A stretch of 64,000 nt of DNA from Janthinobacterium sp. 1_2014MBL_MicDiv (GCF_001865675.1 NZ_CP011319.1:4774001-4838000), one strand, 5' to 3'; shown: positions 39,639 through 48,278, counted from the stretch's first letter. The notes: generated by a model from the sequence alone, not told the origin. A program made the numbers and translations.

Positions 39639-39932
39639 TCAATCAGCCGGAAGCGCGGTGCCATGCAGGCGGAACACGCCGCACCACAAGGCGTACGCTT
39701 CCGCTTCCGGGTCGATGATGATGCGGTGGTTCACGCTCTGGTCGTATTCGGCCCGCTTGGCCGGGTCGGCCAGGATCTCGTAAGCCTTGGTGACGCTCTT
39801 GAAGCGCGCCTCGGCGCCGGGGGCCTGGTTGCGGTCGGGGTGAAAGCGCATGGCCAGCGAGCGGTAAACCTTCTTGATTTCATCGTCGCTGGCATTGGGC
39901 GCGACACCGAGGACGTTATATAAATTTTCCAT
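39639..39932 (-). CDS. Small J-domain protein
   Basis: A 97-residue protein that is nearly all J-domain: MENLYNVLGVAPNASDDEIK, then KVYRSLAMRFHPDRNQ with the essential His-Pro-Asp, then FKSVTKAYEILADPAKRAEY. No Gly/Phe region, zinc centre or substrate-binding domain follows, only about 25 further residues. It should stimulate a DnaK-type Hsp70 for a specific client. GGAG sits 6 bp before the ATG. It heads the run of three unknown genes on the same strand, 95 bp away, so they may be its clients or partners. Confidence 0.85.
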   Translation of the reverse strand: MENLYNVLGVAPNASDDEIKKVYRSLAMRFHPDRNQAPGAEARFKSVTKAYEILADPAKRAEYDQSVNHRIIIDPEAEAYALWCGVFRLHGTALPAD

Positions 39933-40115
39933 ATGAGGCTCCGGGGTCACGTTTTCTTTGCTAATTAAAGGCGAATTATCCTATAGAACGGCGCCGGCGT
40001 CGCTTGCATGGCTGAATATGCGGGCAAATACCGGTGAATTGGCAGCGAATTGGTCGTATCCAAGCGCTTGCGGTACGGTAAAATGCTCTTTACTGTCACT
40101 CTTCCGCATTGATCA

Positions 40116-41888
40116 ATGAGCAACGATAAACATAGTACCGCTGCCGCCGCTCCGGCGCTGGCGCCCAATTTCTTGCGTAACATCATCGAAGCCGACCTGG
40201 CTGCCGGCACCCACGTGCGTCCCGGCCTGCCCCAGGTGATCACGCGTTTCCCGCCGGAGCCGAACGGCTACCTGCACGTGGGCCACGCCAAGTCGATCTG
40301 CGTCAACTTCGGCCTGGCGCGCGACTACGCCGGCCAGTGCAACCTGCGCTTCGACGACACCAATCCGGCCAAGGAAGAGCAGGAATACGTCGACACCATC
40401 ATGGACAGCGTGAAATGGCTGGGCTTTGACTGGGAACCGAAGAATGGCGACGGCCAGAGCCACCTGCACTACGCGAGCGACTATTTCGACCAGCTGTACG
40501 CGATGGCCGAATACCTGATCACGGCCGGCTTCGCCTATGTCGACAGCCAGAGCGCCGAAGACATGGCCGCCAACCGCGGCAATTTCGGCCAGGCCGGCAA
40601 GAATTCGCCGTTCCGCGACCGTCCGCGCGACGAATCGCTGGCCCTGTTCCGCGCCATGAAGGCGGGCCAGTTCAAGGATGGCGAGCACATCCTGCGCGCG
40701 AAGATGAGCGAAGATGCCATGAGTTCGCCGAACATGAACTTGCGCGATCCGGCCATCTACCGCATCCGCCACGCGCACCACCACCGCACGGGCGACGCCT
40801 GGTGCATCTATCCGATGTACGACTACACGCACCCGATCTCGGACGCGCTGGAAAACATCACGCATTCGATCTGCACGCTGGAATTCCAGGACCACCGCCC
40901 CTTCTACGACTGGCTGCTGGCAACCCTGGCCGCCGGCGGCTTCTTCCAGCAACCGGTGCCGCACCAGTTCGAATTCTCGCGCCTGAACCTGACCTACATC
41001 GTCACCAGCAAGCGCAAGCTGCGCCAGCTGGTGGAAGAAAAAATCGTTGACGGCTGGGACGACCCGCGCATGCCGACCCTGGTGGGCATGCGCCGCCGCG
41101 GCTACACGCCGGAAGCGATCCAGCTGATGTGCGAACGCACGGGCGTGACGAAATCGGACGGCTGGATCGACTACAGCGTGCTCGAAGGCTGTTTGCGCGA
41201 AGACCTGGACCCGAAGGCGCCGCGCACGGTGGCCGTGCTGCGTCCGCTGAAACTGATCATCGACAATTTCCCTGAAAACGAGAGCGTGGAATGCACGGCA
41301 CCCGTGCACCCGCACTTCCCCGAGCGCGGCCTGCGCACCTTCCCCATCTCGCGCGAGCTGTGGATCGAGGAAGACGATTTCATGGAAGTGCCGAACAAGG
41401 GCTATTTCCGCCTGTATCCGCCGATCGACGACAAGCCGGGCAGCAAGGTGCGTTTGCGCTATGGCTATGTGATCGAGTGCACGGGCTTTGACAAGGATGC
41501 CGACGGCAAGGTCATCGCCGTGCATTGCACCTACTTCCCGGACAGCAAGTCGGGCACGGAAGGCAGCGCCAACTACAAGGTCAAGGGCAATATGCACTGG
41601 GTCAGCGCGCCGACGGCGATTGCCGCCGAAGTGCGCCTGTACGACCGCCTGTTTACCGACCCGCAGCCGGACGCGGGCGGCAAGGACTTCAAGCTGGCCT
41701 TGAATCCGCTGGCCAAGGAAGTGGTGCAAGCGTGGCTGGAACCGGGCGCGGAACTGGCCCAGCCGGAACAGCGCTTCCAGTTCGAGCGCCACGGCTACTT
41801 CGCGGCCGACCGGATCGACAGCCAGCCGGGCAAGCCCGTCTTCAACCGCATCGTCACCCTGAAGGACAGCTGGCAGCCTGCCAAGTAA
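40116..41888 (+). CDS. glnS: Glutaminyl-tRNA synthetase
   Basis: A 590-residue class I synthetase. HIGH-type motif in FPPEPNGYLHVGHAKSICVN (HVGH 54-57), then LRFDDTNPAKEEQEYVD, and a KMSKS equivalent VTSKRKL near 298. C-terminal anticodon-binding beta-barrels follow (YFRLYPPIDDKPGSKVRLRY). Complete and of usual length. A compact terminator follows. Transcribed alone, divergent from the J-domain gene. Confidence 0.97.
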   Translation: MSNDKHSTAAAAPALAPNFLRNIIEADLAAGTHVRPGLPQVITRFPPEPNGYLHVGHAKSICVNFGLARDYAGQCNLRFDDTNPAKEEQEYVDTIMDSVKWLGFDWEPKNGDGQSHLHYASDYFDQLYAMAEYLITAGFAYVDSQSAEDMAANRGNFGQAGKNSPFRDRPRDESLALFRAMKAGQFKDGEHILRAKMSEDAMSSPNMNLRDPAIYRIRHAHHHRTGDAWCIYPMYDYTHPISDALENITHSICTLEFQDHRPFYDWLLATLAAGGFFQQPVPHQFEFSRLNLTYIVTSKRKLRQLVEEKIVDGWDDPRMPTLVGMRRRGYTPEAIQLMCERTGVTKSDGWIDYSVLEGCLREDLDPKAPRTVAVLRPLKLIIDNFPENESVECTAPVHPHFPERGLRTFPISRELWIEEDDFMEVPNKGYFRLYPPIDDKPGSKVRLRYGYVIECTGFDKDADGKVIAVHCTYFPDSKSGTEGSANYKVKGNMHWVSAPTAIAAEVRLYDRLFTDPQPDAGGKDFKLALNPLAKEVVQAWLEPGAELAQPEQRFQFERHGYFAADRIDSQPGKPVFNRIVTLKDSWQPAK

Positions 41889-41906
41889 AGCGCCAGACGA
41901 CCCACG

Positions 41907-41932
41907 AAAAAACCGCTGCGGCGGTTTTTTTT
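41907..41932 (+). terminator. Terminator of glnS
   Basis: AACCGC-TGCG-GCGGTT with A6 before and T8 after, 19 bp beyond the glnS stop. Confidence 0.9.
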
Positions 41933-42085
41933 CGTTTCAAGCCGATGCTTTACAAGAGAAACATTGCCAGTTGACTACATTAACAATAGTTTTGTATATT
42001 GTGCACCTATTGAGCAATTTACAATTGTGCTTGTGCAAGCCAGCAAGGCCACCGCCCCTCAGGCGGCACCCGATTCCACCTCCTG

Positions 42086-43942
42086 ATGCGGATTGCGATG
42101 TCCTCTACTGCCGGCGAGCAACAGTTATCCCCTGAAAAAAAACCGCTGTGGCTGCTCGGTTTCATGCTGTCGCTGATGGTAGGCATGCTGTTCTACATGG
42201 CCGCCTCGCTGTCGATCGAGAACGATGCCAGCGAACTGTTCAACAATCTGGCGCGCAACGCTAGGCAAAACATCGAATCGCGCGTCAAATCGTATGCCGA
42301 CCTGCTGCGCGGCGCGGCCAGCCTGTTCCGCGCCAACGAACATGTGAGCCGCGAGCAATTCCACCGCTACGTGGCGAATATGGACTTGAAGCAAAATTTT
42401 CCCGGCGTGATGAATCTCAATTACGCCCAGGAAGTGAGCGCGGCGCAATATCCCGCGTTCGAGGCGGCCATGCGGCGCGATTATCCGGCCGGGCGCGATG
42501 GCTACCCCGCCTTCGCCATCCACCCGCCCGGGCCGCGCGAACACTATTCCGTGCTCGTGTACATCGAGCCGATCGCCAGCGCCACGGATAAATATGGCTA
42601 CGACATCTCTGCGCGCCCCCTGATCGCCGAGGCGCTGGCGCAATCGCGCGACTCCAGTCACATCAGCAATTCCGGCATGCCCGTGCCGATGCAGAGCCGG
42701 CCGCAGCTGACGGGCATGGCCATGCGCCTGCCCGTGTACCGCATCGGCATGCCGACCGACACCGTGGAACAGCGGCGCGCGGCCCACCAGGGCTCGGTCG
42801 GCATCGGCTACGATCTGGTGACGATGGTGCGCAACACGCTGACCGACATGCCGGTACGCAATGTCCGCCTGACCCTGTTCGATATCGGCCCGCAAGCGCG
42901 CACCCCGCTGGACTTGCCGCACGACATGCGCCCCATTTTTGACAGCGCGGCGGGCCTGCACGCGCCCTGGTGGCAGCCTGGCAGCTCGGGCAAGTTTCTG
43001 AGCAGCACGATGCTGATCGAGCACAATGGCCGCGTCTGGCAAGCGCTGTTCAGCGTGCGCAAGAACGACTTGTATACACGCTTCGACGCCTTCCTGCCGT
43101 GGCTGGCCCTGCTGATCGGCTTTACCAGCGCCATGCTGCTGTACACCTTGTTCCACACGCTGGCCTCGTCGCGCCGGCGCGCCATCCAGATGGCGAACGG
43201 CATGACGGAAGAATTGCGGGCCAGCCAGATCCGCTTGCAGCTGTCGCACCAGAAACTGCGCCGCCTGGCGGCCCATGCCGACCAGATCAAGGAAGAGGAG
43301 CGCAAGCGCATCGCGCGCGAAATTCACGATGACCTGGGCCAGAACCTGCTGGTGCTGCGCATCGACGCCGACATGCTGGCCTCGCGCACGCAGCGGCGCC
43401 ACCCGCGCCTGAACGCCCGCGCCCGCTCCACCCTGGATCAGATCGACGTCACCATCAAGAGCGTGCGCCAGATCATCAACGACTTGCGCCCTACCGTACT
43501 CGACCTGGGCGTGAATGCGGCCGTCGAATGGCAGGTGGCGCAGTTCCGCCTGCGCACGGGCATCGCCTGCGAAGTAAGCGAGAGCCATGACGACATTTGC
43601 TTGAGCGACCAGTGCGCGACGGCACTGTTCCGCATCCTGCAAGAATCGCTGAGCAACATTTCCCAGCACGCCAATGCCAGCCGCGTGCAAGTCAAGCTGG
43701 AGAAGTGCCGCGACACGGTATCGATGAGCATCAGCGACAACGGCGTGGGGGCGGCCATCGACGGACGCAACAAGCTGGGCTCGTTTGGCCTGGTCGGCAT
43801 CGAGGAACGCATCAAGCTGCTGGGCGGCACCTTCTATATCGAGAGCAGTCCCGGCGCCGGCATGAGCGTGCATGTCAGCGTGCCGCTGAGCGCCGATGCC
43901 ACCCGCTTCCCCTACCAGGAAGAAAGCCGGGCCAACGCCTGA
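42086..43942 (+). CDS. CHASE-domain sensor histidine kinase (NarX/DegS-like core)
   Basis: A 618-residue membrane kinase. A first helix at about 23-43, a periplasmic CHASE domain to about 335 (NFPGVMNLNYAQEVSAAQYP), a second helix near 340-360, a coiled linker, then a HisKA_3 dimerisation domain with His414 in RIAREIHDDLGQNLLVLRID and an HATPase domain (FRILQESLSNISQHANASRV, SFGLVGIEERIKLLGG). The start may be 42086 or 42098. HisKA_3 kinases normally pair with a LuxR-type regulator, but none is encoded next to it. Confidence 0.9.
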   Translation: MRIAMSSTAGEQQLSPEKKPLWLLGFMLSLMVGMLFYMAASLSIENDASELFNNLARNARQNIESRVKSYADLLRGAASLFRANEHVSREQFHRYVANMDLKQNFPGVMNLNYAQEVSAAQYPAFEAAMRRDYPAGRDGYPAFAIHPPGPREHYSVLVYIEPIASATDKYGYDISARPLIAEALAQSRDSSHISNSGMPVPMQSRPQLTGMAMRLPVYRIGMPTDTVEQRRAAHQGSVGIGYDLVTMVRNTLTDMPVRNVRLTLFDIGPQARTPLDLPHDMRPIFDSAAGLHAPWWQPGSSGKFLSSTMLIEHNGRVWQALFSVRKNDLYTRFDAFLPWLALLIGFTSAMLLYTLFHTLASSRRRAIQMANGMTEELRASQIRLQLSHQKLRRLAAHADQIKEEERKRIAREIHDDLGQNLLVLRIDADMLASRTQRRHPRLNARARSTLDQIDVTIKSVRQIINDLRPTVLDLGVNAAVEWQVAQFRLRTGIACEVSESHDDICLSDQCATALFRILQESLSNISQHANASRVQVKLEKCRDTVSMSISDNGVGAAIDGRNKLGSFGLVGIEERIKLLGGTFYIESSPGAGMSVHVSVPLSADATRFPYQEESRANA

Positions 43943-43963
43943 GGGATGCGGCGCACTTCAAGC

Positions 43964-43986
43964 AAGCTCAGCTTGCATATTTTGTA
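43964..43986 (+). terminator. Weak hairpin after CHASE kinase
   Basis: GCAAGC-TCA-GCTTGC followed by ATATTTTG, 22 bp after the kinase stop codon. Stem is short and the T-run imperfect. Confidence 0.35.
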
Positions 43987-44132
43987 ATTAGATGCAATAT
44001 TGACGTAGAACAACTCACAGCGCCTGCCCGCCATGGGCCAGGCATTCCTCTGCCACTAGCCAGGAGTTCACACCGCCAGCCTCTCCGTTTCTTCGCCGTA
44101 CTTTCCCCAACACTGTTTATCAAAGGACATTC

Positions 44133-44879
44133 ATGGATACGAACGACAGTTTCAAGGCAATTGCCGATTTGAATTTGGACGCGATCAAGGTCAAGCTGAT
44201 GCACCGGGAATCCGGCGAGGGATGGAGCCTAGACAAGGCCAATGCGGTGGAGTTCGAGTATCGCCGCTTCCTCATCCTCATGAAGCAGTTCCCGCAGGAA
44301 GAAACGGCGCCGCTGATGGATGTCGACACCTTCTGGCACTATCATATTCTCGACACGCTGAAATATGCGGCCGATTGCCAGCAAGTCTTTGGCTACTTCC
44401 TGCACCATTTCCCCTACATCGGCCTGCGCGGCGAAGACGACGAAGCGGCGCACCACCGCGTGGGCGAGCGCATGAAACAGTTGTACGAGCAGACATTCGG
44501 CGAAGATTACATCCGTGCAGAGACGGCATATTCGGGACGCGCCGTGCAGGCGGCGTTTTCCAGTGCGGCAGTACAGGCGACGGCATTTTCCAGCGCGGCG
44601 GTACAGGCGACCGCATACTCGGGCCGGGCCGTGCAAACGGCATTTTCCAGCGCAGCCGTGCAGGCGACGGCATATTCGGGACGGGCCGTGCAAACGGCGT
44701 TTTCCAGTGCAGCGGTGCAAGCGACGGCGTATTCGGGCCGCGCTACCGGTGCCGCGCAAACCGCTTTTTCCAGCGCGCCCGGCAAACTGGCCGCAGCGCT
44801 GGTCGAGTCATCCCCGACTGGCCTGGAAACAGGGCGCTTCTATACAGATCGTCCGACTCTGAGCCCGGACACGCAATAG
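44133..44879 (+). CDS. GRDP-like domain protein with 19-residue tandem repeats
   Basis: A 248-residue protein. Residues 10-125 resemble the glycine-rich-domain-containing-protein-like family, with the hallmark DVDTFWHYHILDTLKYAADC and FGYFLHHFPYIGLRG; the two His of WHYH may bind metal. Residues 129-216 are tandem units alternating AYSGRAVQ and AFSSAAVQ, spaced 9-10 residues; from 151 on the pattern repeats exactly every 19 residues (57 bp). A 32-residue polar tail follows. AAAGGA lies 5 bp before the ATG. No signal peptide. The repeat looks like either a beta-strand-rich stalk or a multi-core precursor; neither is proven. Confidence 0.75.
   Translation: MDTNDSFKAIADLNLDAIKVKLMHRESGEGWSLDKANAVEFEYRRFLILMKQFPQEETAPLMDVDTFWHYHILDTLKYAADCQQVFGYFLHHFPYIGLRGEDDEAAHHRVGERMKQLYEQTFGEDYIRAETAYSGRAVQAAFSSAAVQATAFSSAAVQATAYSGRAVQTAFSSAAVQATAYSGRAVQTAFSSAAVQATAYSGRATGAAQTAFSSAPGKLAAALVESSPTGLETGRFYTDRPTLSPDTQ
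44517..44780 (+). repeat. In-frame 57-bp tandem repeat in the GRDP-like gene
   Basis: Several nearly identical blocks containing GCATATTCGGGACGGGCCGT and then a GCGTTTTCCAGTGCAGCGGT-like half, with mostly silent differences. All units keep the reading frame. The high identity suggests recent duplication and possible length variation between strains. Confidence 0.85.
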
Positions 44880-44928
44880 AAAACCGGAAGACAGGTATGG
44901 CTGCCGCACGCGGCAAGCTTGACTAACG

Positions 44929-44956
44929 CAGACGGCACCTCTCAGTTTGCCGTCTG
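44929..44956. other. Hairpin between convergent genes
   Basis: CAGACGGCA (44929-44937) and TGCCGTCTG (44948-44956) form a perfect 9-bp stem with a 10-base loop between the GRDP-like gene and the convergent HTH gene. There is no T-run on either side; it may still stop or stabilise transcripts. Confidence 0.45.
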
Positions 44957-44966
44957 TCAGGCGCTC

Positions 44967-45206
44967 TTAGGCAGCCATCAACTCGCGCAGCTCACGAATG
45001 CTGAAATCGCTGATTTCATGCATGCGGATGAGGATCGTGGCGCCGATCGGCAAGGTGTTGTGACGAATCTTGCTGATAACGGGTGGCGCCACTTCCAGTG
45101 CTCGCGACAGGGCGGCATCATTTTTCAGCTGCAGCTTGTCGATGATCGCATCGAGGACGCGATTCGGGTTGTAGGTAGGCAAAGAGGTAATTTGTTTGAG
45201 AGACAT
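44967..45206 (-). CDS. Small Cro/CI-like HTH protein
   Basis: A 79-residue protein with a predicted helix-turn-helix: LDAIIDKLQLKNDAALSRAL, then EVAPPVISKIRHNTLPIGAT, matching the lambda-repressor-like spacing. It could be a transcription factor of the Cro/XRE type, without a sensor domain. The upstream 240 bp are much more AT-rich than the rest of the window. It converges on the GRDP-like gene. Targets unknown; autoregulation is plausible. Confidence 0.7.
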   Translation of the reverse strand: MSLKQITSLPTYNPNRVLDAIIDKLQLKNDAALSRALEVAPPVISKIRHNTLPIGATILIRMHEISDFSIRELRELMAA

Positions 45207-45448
45207 AATCGAAAATCCGTACTTGTTGTATTAATGCAAAAAGAAACCGAATGTCGCTTTTGCAATAATTCAGGGTAAACACACTAAAAAGCGCCATCAC
45301 TTATGCGGTTTTTATTCCGCAAACAATATAATACACGCTATTGTTGATTTTTGCGTAACTTAAAGCAAAATTGTGATAATTGAAGAGAATTGACGCACTT
45401 GGAATGTGCTAGAGGATAACTCAAAATGGAAAAATTTGCTGCAAGTCA

Positions 45449-45718
45449 TCAATTTTTACGATGAGCAACACCGCTATGCATGAACCAGGCTATGGCCATG
45501 AGGGTGCTCAGGCGGGCCATGTCGGCCGATAAATGCCAGCCGCGCGCGGCCACGCCGGCCGGCGTCATGCCCAGGCCGGCGCCCGTCCTGGCATCCACGC
45601 GGCACCAGGCCAGTTGCCGGCGGATTTCATCGGGTGGCGGAGGCGGCTGCCGCGCGTGTTCGCGGCGGCGCATGTAGGCACGCACTTGCTCCTTGCTGGG
45701 ATGACTCATCTGATGCAT
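45449..45718 (-). CDS. Small hypothetical protein
   Basis: An 89-residue basic protein that I do not recognise. The start at 45718 (MHQMSHPSKEQVRAYMRRRE) has GGGAG 6 bp upstream, while the longer frame to 45835 lacks one. It has a proline run (QPPPPPDE), a Trp-Cys pair (QLAWCRVDA) and a hydrophobic C-terminal stretch (LSTLMAIAWFMHSG) that could be a membrane helix. Function unknown. Confidence 0.5.
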   Translation of the reverse strand: MHQMSHPSKEQVRAYMRRREHARQPPPPPDEIRRQLAWCRVDARTGAGLGMTPAGVAARGWHLSADMARLSTLMAIAWFMHSGVAHRKN

Positions 45719-45932
45719 CAGCTGCTCCCGTCGCGCCGGCGCGTGACCGGCCAGCGCGATGAATTGCGGTAAGAACCATGCCGACACGGCACATGTGACG
45801 ACATCGCCCACCATATCGCCACGCCGCCCTGACACGTTTGCGCTGCATCAAAGTCCGGGCCCCGGTGTTGCGCCGGGGCGCCGCGGCTTCATGCCAGCGG
45901 CGGCCTGAGGAGCGGTCGCCGCTGGCCTGCCG

Positions 45933-46193
45933 TCATTTCTTTTGCTGGCGTACCCGCTGCTGCTGCTTTTCCTGCGTTTGCTGGCGGTTCTGCTTGCGCT
46001 CGAACAGGGTCACCGCATCTTTCTTTGCCTGCTCCACGGTGCGCATTTCCTCATGTGCATCGTGCGGCACGAAAAATTCGGCATCCTGCGCTGCCACGAC
46101 CAGCTTGATGGCGGCCTCGTCATCGAGGTCATACAGTTCCGTCAGGACGGTGGTGACCTCGTCCAGGTATTCTTCGTAAGTGAGGGTGGTCAT
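45933..46193 (-). CDS. Small hypothetical protein
   Basis: An 86-residue protein, acidic at the N-terminus (MTTLTYEEYLDEVTTVLTEL) and Lys/Gln-rich and probably coiled at the C-terminus (FERKQNRQQTQEKQQQRVRQ). AAAGGAA precedes the ATG. Not recognised. It may be co-transcribed with the gene at 45449. Confidence 0.6.
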   Translation of the reverse strand: MTTLTYEEYLDEVTTVLTELYDLDDEAAIKLVVAAQDAEFFVPHDAHEEMRTVEQAKKDAVTLFERKQNRQQTQEKQQQRVRQQKK

Positions 46194-46277
46194 GCTGTAT
46201 TCCTTTAGTAGATGGCGCGCGTCAGGCCCGGCGCGCGGCGCGCCGGCCAGTGCAAAATGCGAAAATAACCGGCCATT

Positions 46278-47195
46278 TTAACTGATGCCGGCCTTGCCGT
46301 CCGACATCGATTGCAAGGCATCGGCCACGCGCGGGTAGCGCAGGCGCACGCCCAGCTCGCGCTTCATGCGGCGATTGTCCATGCGGCGCGACTCGGACAT
46401 GAACGACAGCAACATCGGCGTGACCGCTTGCTGCAGCGCCGCCCGGGGCAGGCGCGGCGGGCGCGGCAGGCCGAAGGTATCGGCCACGGCATCGAAATAT
46501 TCCGCCATTTTCAGTTCGCTGTCATCGCTGGCGTGATACATGCGCCCCGGCCTGCCCCGCCACAGGGCCCGCTCGATGATGCGCGCCAGGTCGTCGGCGT
46601 GGATATGGTTGGTGTACACGTCATCGGCCTCGGCCAGCGCCGGCGTGCCTTCGCGCAAGCGTTTCAGGGGCAAGCGGTCGTCCGCATAAATGCCGGGCAC
46701 GCGCAGGATGGCGACGCTGGCGCCGCGGCGCGCGCCCCAGGCCCGCAAGACCTGCTCCGCGTCGACGCGCCGCTTCGCGCGCGCATTGGCCGGCGCCACG
46801 GGCCGCGTTTCCGCCACCGTGGCGCCGCCGCAGTCGCCATACACGCCGCTGGTGCTCACATACACCATCCGCGCATGCTCGGGTAAAATGGCGGCCAGAT
46901 TCCGCGTGCGCCGGTCCAGCAAGCCGGACGACAGGGGCGGCGCCAGGTGCACCACCATGGATGCCAGCCCCGCCAGCCGTTGCAGGCTGGCGCGGTCGTC
47001 GAGGTTGGCCACGATGGGCACGGCGCCGGCCGCGCGCAGCTGCGCGCAGCGCCCCGGCTGGCTGGTGACGGCAAAGACGCGAAAGCGCGCGCGCAGCAAG
47101 GGCAACAGCCGCATGCCGACGTCGCCACAGCCCAGTATCAGCAGGCGCGGCAGCCCCACCGGCTTGCGCAAAGAATGCATTAACATATTTTTCAT
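46278..47195 (-). CDS. NAD(P)-binding epimerase/dehydratase-like protein
   Basis: A 305-residue extended short-chain dehydrogenase. The Rossmann motif is LLILGCGDVGMRLLPLL, then MVVHLAPPLSSGLLD and VYVSTSGVYGDCGG with a Ser-Thr-Ser and Tyr, and VPGIYADDRLPLKRL. It belongs to the NAD-dependent epimerase/dehydratase group of YeeZ-like proteins; substrate unknown. Possible starts are 47195, 47186 and 47180. It is divergent from the reductase gene with a gap of only 12-27 bp. Confidence 0.8.
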   Translation of the reverse strand: MKNMLMHSLRKPVGLPRLLILGCGDVGMRLLPLLRARFRVFAVTSQPGRCAQLRAAGAVPIVANLDDRASLQRLAGLASMVVHLAPPLSSGLLDRRTRNLAAILPEHARMVYVSTSGVYGDCGGATVAETRPVAPANARAKRRVDAEQVLRAWGARRGASVAILRVPGIYADDRLPLKRLREGTPALAEADDVYTNHIHADDLARIIERALWRGRPGRMYHASDDSELKMAEYFDAVADTFGLPRPPRLPRAALQQAVTPMLLSFMSESRRMDNRRMKRELGVRLRYPRVADALQSMSDGKAGIS

Positions 47196-47207
47196 CTCAA
47201 GGATTGT

Positions 47208-48233
47208 ATGACTTTTCAAGTTACTGTTCAGCCCAGCGGCCACCAATTCAGCTGCGAGGCGGACGAAACCGTGCTGGCGGCAGCGATCCGCGCCGGCGTG
47301 GGCTTGCCCTATGGCTGTAAAAACGGCGCCTGCGGCTCCTGCAAGGGCAAGGTTGTCGCCGGCAGCGTACAGCACAAGGCGCACCAGCAGCGCGCCCTGA
47401 CGCCGGAAGAAGAAGCGGCCGGCTTTTCCCTGTTCTGCTGCGCCACCACGCAAGCCGACCTCGTCATCGAGGCGCGCGAAGTGGCCGGCAGCAGCGACTA
47501 TCCGATCAAGAAGATGCCGTCGCGCGTGACGACGATCGAGAAAGTGGCGCCCGACGTCGTCGTGCTGACCCTGCAGCTGCCGGCCAGCGAGCGCCTGCAG
47601 TACCGCGCCGGACAGTATATCGAATTCATGCTGCGCGACGGCAAGCGCCGCTCGTACAGCATGGCCAGCGCACCGAGCGACGGCGGCCCCGTGACCCTGC
47701 ACATCCGCCACATCCCGGGCGGCCTGTTCACCGACCAGGTGTTTACCACGCTGAAGGAGCGCGACATCCTGCGCTTCGAAGGGCCGATGGGCACCTTCTT
47801 CCTGCGCGACGATTCCGACAAGCCCGTCGTGCTGCTGGCCTCGGGCACGGGCTTCGCCCCGCTGAAAGCCATCGTCGAGCACATGATCCATGCACAGTCG
47901 ACGCGCCCGATCACCCTGTACTGGGGCGGCCGCCGTCCGCACGACCTGTACATGGATGCGCTGTGCCGCCAGTGGGCCGCCGACTTGCCGCAGTTTACGT
48001 ATGTACCCGTCGTCTCGGAAGCCTTGCCGGAAGACGCGTGGAGCGGCCGCACGGGCTTCGTGCACCAGGCCGTCATCGCCGACTTGCACGACCTGTCCGG
48101 CCACCAGGTATATGCGTGCGGCGCACCGGTGATGGTCGATTCGGCCAAGCGCGATTTCGTGCAGCAATGCGGCCTGCCCGACGACGAGTTCTACGCAGAC
48201 GCCTTCACCACCGAAGCCGACCTGGCCAAGTAG
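47208..48233 (+). CDS. 2Fe-2S ferredoxin-NAD(P)H reductase (AscD/Mmo-type)
   Basis: A 341-residue reductase with an N-terminal plant-type 2Fe-2S domain (Cys in YGCKNGACGSCKGK and LFCCAT), an FAD-binding barrel (YRAGQYIEFML, RRSYSMASAP) and an NAD-binding domain (VVLLASGTGFAPLKAIVEHM, VYACGAPVMVDSAKRDF). Proteins like this are usually named CDP-6-deoxy-delta-3,4-glucoseen reductase, but no deoxysugar genes are here, so a general electron-transfer role is more likely. AAGGA is 5 bp before the ATG. Confidence 0.88.
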   Translation: MTFQVTVQPSGHQFSCEADETVLAAAIRAGVGLPYGCKNGACGSCKGKVVAGSVQHKAHQQRALTPEEEAAGFSLFCCATTQADLVIEAREVAGSSDYPIKKMPSRVTTIEKVAPDVVVLTLQLPASERLQYRAGQYIEFMLRDGKRRSYSMASAPSDGGPVTLHIRHIPGGLFTDQVFTTLKERDILRFEGPMGTFFLRDDSDKPVVLLASGTGFAPLKAIVEHMIHAQSTRPITLYWGGRRPHDLYMDALCRQWAADLPQFTYVPVVSEALPEDAWSGRTGFVHQAVIADLHDLSGHQVYACGAPVMVDSAKRDFVQQCGLPDDEFYADAFTTEADLAK

Positions 48234-48252
48234 GCAGCCACCTTCCAGACAG

Positions 48253-48278
48253 CGGGGCGCTGCTGGTGCGGCGCCCCG
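48253..48278. other. GC-rich hairpin between reductase and MFS genes
   Basis: CGGGGCGC and GCGCCCCG form an 8-bp stem with a 10-base loop and no T-run, 19 bp after the reductase stop. It may slow or stabilise the transcript. Confidence 0.4.

Noticed and set aside
42125..43873. Minus-strand frame opposite the CHASE kinase
   Set aside because: Shadow of a well-supported kinase; low-complexity His/Ala/Arg/Gln composition.
44517..44780. Tandem repeat considered as a CRISPR array
   Set aside because: There are no unique spacers, the units keep the reading frame of a gene, and no cas genes are near.
45426..45464. Possible 12-codon mini-gene (MEKFAASHQFLR)
   Set aside because: No ribosome-binding site and no supporting features; such short frames are expected by chance in AT-rich DNA.
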